Shown one piece after another: positions 54,749 to 64,000 of a DNA stretch of 64,000 bases. The DNA comes from Echinometra lucunter. Its lineage: Eukaryota > Echinodermata > Echinoidea > Camarodonta > Echinometridae. The position numbers and the translations under genes were made by a program. A model generated the notes under the pieces. It was given only the letters and a program-made list of their open reading frames with translations, was not told where the DNA came from and did no database searches. The stretch's first letter is position 1, and each line of letters starts with the position of its first letter. Where the stretch lies: positions 3,785,581 through 3,849,580 of the forward strand of contig CM057154.1 in NCBI GenBank assembly GCA_029962745.1, in the 5' to 3' direction.

Positions 54749-56840
54749 TATCCTTCTTTATTCTTAATTCTTTTTCACATTTTTATTTCACATTTTAATG
54801 AAAAAAATCGTGGATAAAGTGAACCGAACTTTACTTTAACGTTCCCATGAGCGCAGAGCACGCTTTGAGAAGAACAGTTTCATAACATTAAATGACACTT
54901 TGTTAAACCGTACGGATAAGTCATAAAAAAGCAATCTACCTGCACAAGGGTTAGTGAGAGTTAATCTTAGATTTAAACAGAATATAAGTCAATAGGATTA
55001 TCGAATGATCCTGGTCCTCATTTCAATCTCACAGTATCTCCATGCAGTTATACTTGTCTTGAAGAGAATTAAATCGAAAGCAGTTATGAAGTACAATCAA
55101 TGCATGTGATCCCATGCTATATCAGTTTAGAATTAGATGATGTTCTCGGTCTCGTTCTCAACAATTCCCCTTCCCCTTTTCATAAAGTCCTGGATACAAC
55201 TCTGGTTTGGAGAATTAGAAAATGACTTGCATTTTCACGCTTCCTATGGCCAGAACTCAAACACACCTAACTACATGAACTAGTATCAGAGTTCGATGAC
55301 GAAGACTTCTGCATCAAAATTTATATCTATCAAAACGGATTCAAATACCAAGGCATAGGGTATATACGGGGATCTGAATCAATCATGTTGAAACTGAAAT
55401 AAAAATAGAGGTTTGCAGAGGATATATCAAGGTTATTGCAACCATTATCGTAGAGGGCGATGATACACAACGACAACTTTCCTTCATGGATGCTTATAGC
55501 AATCAAGACAGTACATCGTCGACGCACCAAGAGGGACCGGCCAGTGGCCAATGACGTGGCTCTTATGTGTACTTGACATTGGGAGACAGTAGTGTTTGCA
55601 ACCCAGATAATGATGGTTAGTGAAGTAGGGGAGAGACGAGCAGATTTTAAAACATATCACAGTAATTCACCATCGCTAATCTTTCATTCAGATGAGGTGA
55701 ATTGCTTTTACAACTTCATCGTCTTTTCAATGCTCAGAAATAGTGAAGGGTTTTTATTTCCTTATAGCTTATAATTATAGTCATGTGAAAATCAGCAAAT
55801 TTTTCATCACAAATCAAAATAAAGAAAATTAGTATTTGGCAATGAGGAAAGCCTACCAATATTCTCACTGCAGCTAAAGACCAATCAACTATCGGAAGTG
55901 GTACATTTTTTTTTTGTTAAGTTGGTACAATGTGAACACTTTCGCCTTCTCCATGGGTGAAGAACAAACGAAATCGCTTTGGTGATGACCTCATCTTACA
56001 ATCCCCTCCACCCGAATTCTGTGCCTACGCCTTTCTCTCACAAAACCATCCTGCATTGTGCTATTACCTAACAATACAATGGCGTCCTATGGATCAATTG
56101 TCTGAGCTTTACGCTTCGTTGCTTCCGCTCTTATTCTCTCAACATCCCTTTTTCATTGACCTATTACGTGTTACTGTCTTCTTACAGAACGAATCCATGC
56201 ACAGTACGAGGAACGAAAGAAGCCGCTACTACGTGTTGGACAACCTGGTGGGAATTTCGCTTTCCTGCTTGGACTGTCATCGCAATTCCAATACGTTCCT
56301 ATAGAATTTATAGGAATCGTTACTAGACAGTAATCGTCACTAGACCTTGTGGAAAGAGATTAAAGATTTCATGGAGATAATGAGAGTCCGATAAACATTT
56401 TGATTGGAGCAGGAGGGAAGCTGCATTTAACCGTGAAAGTTTTCTTGATTTGACTTCGAATCAAGTGAAAGCTTAGATATAATGTTTACATGTTGCCTGT
56501 CCTTCCGCAAAGGGAAAACCTCGTAAGGATTCACTTAACAGTGCGTCAATCTTAATTCGGATTACTCAACATCTTCACAGCATCTAAAGATTACCATTCA
56601 GCGATTACATGTAACTACCCTTTCGTTTTGTGCCAAATCTCCATTATTATTGGAATATTCTTTCGAAGATTATGAGGAGCTTCTCCCTTTTTTCGGTGTA
56701 TGTCAATACTTGAAAGGTGATTTTAAAGCACATCTTCTGGCCTCATGGGTTCGGAAATCGCTTGAAAGCAGCTTACTTGTTATCATTTTCTTGCTGATAC
56801 ATACACTGTATACCTTCTAGCAACTCTTATGTAAGAATCA
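53700..56840. other. Intergenic stretch between the membrane-protein and Reeler genes
   Basis: A (GA)n tract lies at 54714-54747. Two open frames at 53926-54343 and one at 55957-56304 were inspected; composition is not clearly coding and no family was recognised. Nothing else is seen. Confidence 0.4.
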
Positions 56841-56853
56841 TCTTTACAGTATC

Positions 56854-59852
56854 ATGTATTTACGGACTACCTATGAAGTGCCATCAGCATTGATCCTCCT
56901 CGCGGGTACAGTATCGCTTCTAGTCTCCCAGTCCTGTGGATATCCTACAGGGGCACCAGTGGATTCGAACCCTGAGATATGTAGCACCCTGACACCAGGC
57001 CACGGCGCCATCCCACAGACATCGCCGTCCCCCTTCACCATTACTCCGACTGTAGACTCTTACGTGCCTGGTGGAAATGTACAATGTAAGTATAACCCCC
57101 AAACTAAAAAAATAAATAAATAAATAAATAAATCGGAGATCGAAATCTTCCTCTAAAAGATGTTCAAGTACAACGAGTTCATTTGGCCTGATAGGTTCCC
57201 TATAACCAATCGCAGTCAACACCGCAAACCACAAGATATTATTGATTATCACGCAGTGGTTGTGAGACTAAAAGTGGAAGGGTATTTTCCACATTATCGT
57301 CCTACGAGGAGCCTGATAAGATAGGTGAATACAGGTTAAAATATATATATATATATTTAAAAAACACAAATGATACTGTGCATTGATACCAAAATGCCCG
57401 ATTGCAAAAGATTTTTATACATTTAAGCAAAAGGGAGTTGATTATTCCTTTGATAGAGATTAAATTCATCAAGATGATTGTAGGGAGGAAACGAGAAAGA
57501 AAAACGGAGGAGATGAAGAAGAAGGAGGAGGAGAATAATGATAATAATGAAACAATGAGGGACAATGCAGTGCACGTGTGTTCTTCACAGCACCTAGAAC
57601 CATTCAACTTGCCATGATAATCAACTTGAGTGATTGTAGGCAGTACCAGGACGTCAAGACAAGACAAGACAAGAAGAAGAAAGATAAGGCAACAGAGAAG
57701 AAATCTTCCAATCTGGGATACGATATTATATTCTCATGATCATGGAGCAGAAGCTTGATGCTGTACAGGACGTGTTGATAATCGTTAAAATGCCTTTCAG
57801 CTTGGCGGAAACTACGATGCAAAATACAAAGCTCTCGTGTACAAAGAAGTAGAATTGCCAAAGGGAAAGTGGAGGAGGGCTTGGGATGAGGAGTCACACC
57901 TGACAGGATTTTATTTGTCTGTGTTCAGTCATGACCGACTATACTGATGCAGCTTCCTCCAAAACCTTTGAAAACAGTCATGACAATACATAGATTTAGA
58001 GCTTCGATGACCATGATGGCCATGATGGTCATTCCTCTGTAAGGGGTGGGTCTGTTTAGTGGTCTGTTGTCTGTCTACAAAGTACGAACTGACTACGGCA
58101 GGAGGTTGAAACTGAGTCTCATCTTCCTTAGAGTAACGTTAAAGATATAAAACTATCAAAATCTACGACGCATGCTCTAATTCTGTACACTAATCATAAT
58201 ACTGAACATTAACCCTAGACCAAAAGCTATGCATAACCCTAATTATGCTAACCCTAAGCCTAGGCCTGACATACAACCCTACTGCAACCCCGACCCTAAC
58301 CGTGTTTCTCTGACGAAATAAAGCTCGGAGCAATTGTCGCTGGAGACCATCAGAATTTTCCCCCCTAATAACATACGTCTGAAAACCAAATTAATCACAC
58401 TCTCCTTCATGTGTGGGTGAGTGCATGTCTTTAACTAGTATCAGTAAACTTTCCACTTCAGACATGTAAACACTGTACATGATCAAGGGGTACGCCCTCA
58501 CCACTTAGAACCTGTACATGCATGAGATTAAAAAAGGGTGATTCATCCTAAAATCTAAAACCATTTATCATGTTTATGTTTATACTATACTATTAGAAGA
58601 AACCAAAATGATTTGATAATCATATGCAAAGCCTGTGTCCTAATCACAACTTCATATCATGGTTATGCATAAAGTCTATTTCAAGCGCTTGAAGAAAAAT
58701 AAATGGGGAAAACGTTTAGAGAAAAAATCAGGAAAATTGTCATTTATCGCGATTTAAATTTGCCATCTGAATTTTTTCTGTTCCTATTCTAGGACCTACC
58801 TGTATGTAGTAAAAAAAACATGGTTTTAGTCATGTTAGTTATAGCATGGGCAGAGCCCACGTTTACAGGAAGCCCGAGAATGATTTAGGGACGCTGATAT
58901 TTGTTTCTTTCTAGAAGATGTAGATGTAACTCTTATCTAAGTCTGGACAGCAGACGAGTAAGAATATAACCTTCCAAGGGGATTGTTCGAAGCATTGTTT
59001 AAAAAGAGAAAGAAAGAAGAAAACCTACATCTTTTCTGCAAACACGGGTGGGTTTTGTCCCACGATTGGAAAGTGCCCATAACGCCCCATTATGGAAATT
59101 TAAATAGGGTTTGTTCTAATTACGTAGTTAGCTACTATTCAGTTGTCATTTCAAGAAGAGAACCGAACAAACAAACATTCGTCAAAGCGAATGTGTCTAT
59201 GTAGTGACAAGCTTCTGAAATGCAATTGTTCATCAGAATACTGCGAAAATACCCCCCCCCCCCAGTACTGTCGGTTCTGAATAGGAACTACTTTTCTTCT
59301 TGGAATGAATAGGTGAAACCAAGGTCAGTATGAATACCAGTTATGGTTTTTATTTTTTTAATTTTTTTATAGTTCAAATGAACTCTTTATTCAAGTTTTC
59401 TCAATCCATAAACAGTATGTTTGACAAGCAAGGTACATTGAGTAAAAATGATAAAAAATATTCAAGAAATCGTTTGGACGAGTGTGACGACGTTGAAGAG
59501 TGTCACAGTCGTGCCTCCGTCCATCAAGAAATGAAAATAAACTCATCTTGTTGAATATAGACTTGTTTCTTCGATTTCATACTGATATTTTGATTTCTTT
59601 TAAAAGGTTGAAATGATGTTGAACTGAAAACATATTTTTTTATTTAACGTGTAACAAAATAACGAAATTAAATGGATGCCAAAGATGAAATTATCAAAAG
59701 TTAACCTAATTTCACTGAATCAACGAGGAACATTCCCCAAAATAGGTGAGCGGTAGTGTCAGGGTAATAATATTCTTGCAGGGCCCTCTGGGAGAACAGT
59801 ACATAGTACTGAAGAGGCTACCCTGGGTAAACAAGACATGTTATTATTATTA

Positions 59853-59908
<56 letters not shown>

Positions 59909-62900
59909 GTCATTATTATTATAATAGTATCTGCTGAACAAAAAGTAGGACTACATAATATCAGAGTTGGATATACCAACAGTCTTCAAATACTTACCGA
60001 CACCAAAATCATGAATAATTTTGTGTGACTGAAAATAGCTTAAATTTGTCGACAACGAACATTTAAAAAAGAACTTCCTATTTTGAATTATCCTACATTC
60101 TACATATTTTTTTTCACTCCTAATATAAGACAGAAACTATCACCATGGATTACACTTTCACAGAAAAGCCATATATATATATATACTAAGCTGAAGATGC
60201 ACTATTTATGTCATCGACGTTAGGTAATCACAGGTTTCGATGTATGGGAAGAATCTCTAAAAACCATTTTCGAAGGTGAACTTATTCGGTGTAAAATGAA
60301 GCATCGATTGCTAAAGAAATTTGCTTTAATAGGCAGGGCCACCCTTTGTATCAGTGATGTAAAATGGCCTAACTTCCATTGTTTGATACTTGTAACCGCC
60401 AAGGTTTATGAATTGAGATCAATGGGAACAACATGGTTTGTCTTTCACGTATTACCACTAGCAAGTTTAAGTAATTGATTTTATTGTTCAACGCCATATT
60501 CGTGAAGCGGACATCATGTCCGACTCCGAAGGAAAGAATAAGTAATAACTACAATTGTGAATTTATATTGCGCAATTTCTGTTTAAATATACTCAACTGC
60601 TCATAACAAGGAATATATTACTACATTAAGACATAATTAAGAAAGATGATCAGACAAGCCTTAAAATCTGGGGAGTCACCAGCCCTACGAAAGCAATGCA
60701 AAACATACACCTTTATCTATGAAAATTTTTCCTGAATGGGTTCCCAATGGGTCCCCATTAACCCATTGAAATCTACCATTAAAAACCAATTGGTCCCTAT
60801 TGGCAATTGGTCCCCATGAACCCATTGAAATTAAAAGAAGTTAACCGATGATGCATGTCTTATTAAGAGAGAGGACTATTGCAGAGTTTGCGTGATAGTA
60901 ACAAAAGCACTGTCTTAAGAATTAAGGAAACTGAACCCTGCGCTTATGCACCGGCCATTCTGGTTTTGCACATCTTGGCCACTTAAGACATAATACGAGA
61001 AAACTGCAAAGCTAAGTAGGAACAATAGTCAATAGTTTCTTTGTAGCAAGAAAGAGAAAACTATAGTGAATGCAATAAGCTTACCATCAAGTTATATGAC
61101 ATCTTACCCAAGCGTTTGTTATCAGATACCTTTTTTATGTATTGCAGAAAATAAAACTGACTAGCCACAATGTTTCTTCCCCTGCGGTTTTTTTTTAAAT
61201 TTTATTAATATGCACCGAAACCAGACCAATCAAGTCATATGTAGCTACACCTTACAAGTAATTTCGTTAGTTTAATCGCTTTGTGTATGATCAGACGATT
61301 TAGAATTTGAGAACAAGTTTCAACTACACCGTCGGGCCATCATTTATATTTGGGGGGAAGTGTTATAAAAACATGAGGAAATGGCGGCGAATTGAAGAGA
61401 AATGCCTCAATACAGACACCAACACCATCCCTTTTGAGTATATTCAGAATGCATTCTTTACGCTCAATGACAGGAAATTATCCAAACAAAGCTATCAAGG
61501 CCTTTCTCGAGTTGGGCTATTCTTCATAAGACTATACTCTTTCAATTTTCTTTCTGGCGTTTACGTAACTTGTTTATAAAATCAATATTGACATCGAAAT
61601 GAAGGCATCAAGGTCTTTCGTCAATACATTAGTTGTATTGGTTAATACATACTGTACATGTAAGTTGTATGGCGATCCCACATTCCTTTATTCCACCTTG
61701 GTCAATATTCATGTAAGACATAACAAAATAAGAATGTTTGCTTGGCATTCTTTGAGTTTACGTCCGTTTCGTCATTTATTCATTTTATTATTATTGTTTG
61801 TTTGGTTGGTTCGTTGTCTGCTTTACTTTGTACCTGCATGTACAAAAGTGATCGTTAAGAAAAAAAATGTGTTCAAATGTTTCACTCTATGTCCAAGTTA
61901 TGGATACTTCTTCGTTATATGTAATTTATTGTCTTAGTGTATAACAGTAATATATATTGGAACCTAGCCTTTGAAAGGACAATGGCCTCTCTGCTGGCTC
62001 TTCCAAATTCCAATACTGTATTTATGTATTTTATGCTTTACCTTTTTTGTCACTGAAAGTATAAATTTGAAATAAATAAATGAATTAAATGAACGAGTAC
62101 ATGTACGTTCTAATTTGGTAAATGCATTAAGCATGTTAAGCAAAATAACAGTGCAGAGACTGCTTGATTGTATTGTTTACTTACCTATCATATCTTGTTT
62201 GATTGTGCCTTATGAAATCATTTTCCCCATCCTCAGTGGTCATCGAGGCAACGAATGGGTCCAGCTACCGCGGTCTAATTCTCCAAGGTCGGGAGAGGGG
62301 TACAACCACCCCCATCGGGTTTCTATTCCTGCTCCCCAACAGTGATTTGAAGGTCGTTTCGTGCGAAGCAAACTCGGACACGATCACGCATACGAACAAT
62401 GGTATCAAGCCAAGCTCGGTGAGCGTCGTATGGGTGGCACCTTCATCGGATGTAGGTGACGTCGAGTTTGTGTAAGTTGCATGGATGAGGGAGTGTGGTG
62501 ATGAGGACGACGAAAGATAATTACATTTTAGAAAAAAAAATAGACATGATAGATAAAGCGATTCACTTAGATATATCCGTATGCTGTCTCTATAGATCGT
62601 CAGTAAGCGTTTCGTATCACGAAAAGAGGGCCGTTGAAAAAAATGTCTCGTTATTTATTTTTTTTTATTCAAGTTGAGCCCGTGGTTATAATGACGATAT
62701 CAAATGTTTATTGACGGATGAAATGATATCAGCGTTGTGGAGGGTAACCAAAGGTTGCGAGAGGCTTAGCAGATTTAGTGCCATTTTTAGAATTCATAAG
62801 TGAAGAATACACATGACTGTATTAGAATGGATGATTTCTTGATGAAAAAAAATGCCTATCCAATTTATTTGAATTGATAAAGAATTTAATCAAAGGGAAT

Positions 62901-63256
62901 TAAAGGATGTTATCCTTCTTATAAACTGCCATCTTTTATCTTAAGAGTATTTATTGTCATAGTTTTCGCATTGTGGCTTTTGGCCGCAGTGGAGCGTCAA
63001 TCACACAGTTTTGTTATCTTTGTTTAGTAAAATTAATAAACTAGCAGATCAAATAAGCGGATTGAGATGAGGTATACTTGAATTGTCCGATGCTAATGAA
63101 TTCTTACGTCATTTTATTCCTTTGATGTCTTTTATCACAGAGGAACCTTTGTATCAAGCTCCCAGGTATATTGGGTTAACGTCACATCATCTCCCATCTA
63201 CGGGCCGAATGGACCTGACCCCACTGAAGCACCCGTGACCGATGAACCCATACCAG
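56854..63256 (+). CDS. Secreted Reeler-domain protein, first three exons, continues beyond the window
   Basis: Exons 56854-57085, 62237-62471 and 63141-63256 are GT-AG and in phase, giving 194 residues. The start is followed by a signal peptide (VPSALILLAGTVSLLVSQSC). The Reeler domain starts GYPTGAPVDSNPEICSTLTP, continues HGAIPQTSPSPFTITPTVDS in exon 1, SSYRGLILQGRERGTTTPIG and LKVVSCEAN in exon 2, and VYWVNVTSSPIYGP in exon 3. Exon 3 ends in a Pro/Thr-rich linker TEAPVTDEPIP, so another domain should follow. Reeler domains occur alone in invertebrate defence proteins, and with DOMON and cytochrome b561 in ferric-chelate reductase-like proteins; the linker favours the multidomain type. Intron 1 is 5.15 kb. 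Confidence 0.85.
57104..57132. repeat. (AAAT)n microsatellite
   Basis: Seven or so AAAT/ATAA units shortly after the first Reeler exon donor. Confidence 0.85.
57140..61950. other. Large first intron of the Reeler gene
   Basis: It contains degenerate CCCTAA-like words at 58206-58310, an ATT microsatellite at 59837-59929 and a short duplicated segment (GGTCCCCAT with AACCCATTGAAAT) at 60748-60830. ORFs inside are short and unrecognised. Confidence 0.5.
59837..59929. repeat. (ATT)n microsatellite
   Basis: About 90 bp of nearly perfect ATT triplets. Confidence 0.95.
61962..62096 (+). mobile_element. 3' end of a CR1-like non-LTR retrotransposon
   Basis: GGAACCTAGCCTTTGAAAGG, CTCTGCTGGCTCTTCC and the AAATAAATAAATGAATTAAA tail are typical of CR1-like 3' ends. 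It is truncated and non-coding, about 140 bp before the second Reeler exon. Confidence 0.55.
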
Positions 63257-63793
63257 GTATTCAACACATGCAAATCATACAGCTCTGTCTATGTCACATC
63301 TATAAATGATGATGACCTTTAACAGGAATATGTTTAAAGAGAAGCTTGATTTCTGGGAAAAGTGAAGAATAATTTTATGAGCTCGTCTATTTCTACGTCA
63401 GTTTGGAAGAATATCATAACAGAAATGCCCCGTGAAAAGGATTGCTCTTACCCCGCCCCCATCCCCTAGAGCTTGACAGAGTTTGGCTCGAATACTAAAG
63501 TCCCATCTTAACATTTTACTTTGACGATTTCAAAAACTCAAATTATACACCATTTTAAAGGTAACGCTTTATAAAACTTTCTCAGTTGCAACTATTTCTC
63601 TCGCATTTAAATCGACATGAGCTGAACCAGTTGAGTTTATGTTAATTTGGAACCATTACCAGATTTAACTTGCATTATTAATGACACTGCAAGGCATGAA
63701 AGATATAAAAGTGTAATCTAACGGATTACATCGGTACCTCTTTAATTAGAATCGATCTAACTATTAATCGCAATTCAGTAATTTGCTGCTCAC

Positions 63794-63943
63794 GGCCCGT
63801 TGCATAAAATTACCGTCGATGGTAACTTTGCCATCTATCGTAATTTCCATGGAAACCTTGAATTTGATTGGCTGTTTAGCAATGTTACCATGGTAGTTGC
63901 CATTCATGGCAGAGTTACCATTCATGGTTATTCAACGGGGCCC
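63794..63943. mobile_element. Miniature inverted-repeat element, GGCCC-GTTGCATAAA family, copy 2
   Basis: GGCCCGTTGCATAAAATTAC at the left and GGTTATTCAACGGGGCCC at the right are inverted repeats. Internal TGGTAACTTTGCCATC and ACCATGGTAGTTGCCAT match copy 1 at 695-857. It lies in the intron after the third Reeler exon. Confidence 0.72.
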
Positions 63944-64000
63944 TGATCTAGCTGAATCTTGCTTCGAAATTTGGCATTGCAACTCATACACTCACCTGTC

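Noticed and set aside
55957..56304. 115-codon ORF before the Reeler gene
   Set aside because: No recognisable domain; an internal CTTACAG acceptor-like site is not matched by a convincing upstream exon.

Overview
The window is eukaryotic nuclear DNA: intron-rich genes with GT-AG splice sites, one short interspersed element, a non-LTR retrotransposon, and many short DNA transposons and microsatellites. The recognisable proteins are animal. The repeat content (TTAA-flanked miniature elements, foldback elements with tandem-repeat arms, very abundant GA/CT, ATT and AGT/AGC repeats) suggests a marine invertebrate deuterostome, most likely an echinoderm such as a sea urchin. That placement is inference from general features, not a match to a reference genome.

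Layout. 1-9691 (minus): GLOD4-like glyoxalase-domain gene, eight exons visible, 3' end beyond the left edge. 9700-18390: intergenic, holding a nearly complete CR1/Jockey-type non-LTR retrotransposon (11880 to about 15249), a (GGGG)-ended TIR element, a tRNA-derived SINE and a small hairpin element. 18397-26078 (minus): MRM1-like mitochondrial rRNA 2'-O-methyltransferase in eight exons; one intron contains a 500-N assembly gap. 26300-32200: transposon-rich, many G/C homopolymers. 32208-33960 (minus): a small two-exon gene, not in the long-ORF set, predicted to encode an 84-residue secreted protein with two imperfect 23-24 residue repeats each ending in DDRRG. 34250-40800: microsatellites, miniature elements and one doubtful exon pair. 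40802-48665 (plus): TLCD1/TLCD2-like TLC-domain membrane protein with two tandem, alternative-looking last exons. 42884-46444, inside its third intron, is a 3.5-kb AGT/AGC array interrupted by a hAT-like element. 52147-53058 (minus): two-exon single-pass membrane protein of unknown family. 56854 onward (plus): first three exons of a secreted Reeler-domain protein that continues past the right edge.

The genes do not form a pathway. GLOD4 and MRM1 products are both expected in mitochondria; TLCD proteins act on membrane lipid composition; the Reeler protein and the small repeat protein are secreted. Exon boundaries were derived by hand from splice consensus, reading-frame phase and remembered family sequence. 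All listed exons join in phase, which is the main support for the models.
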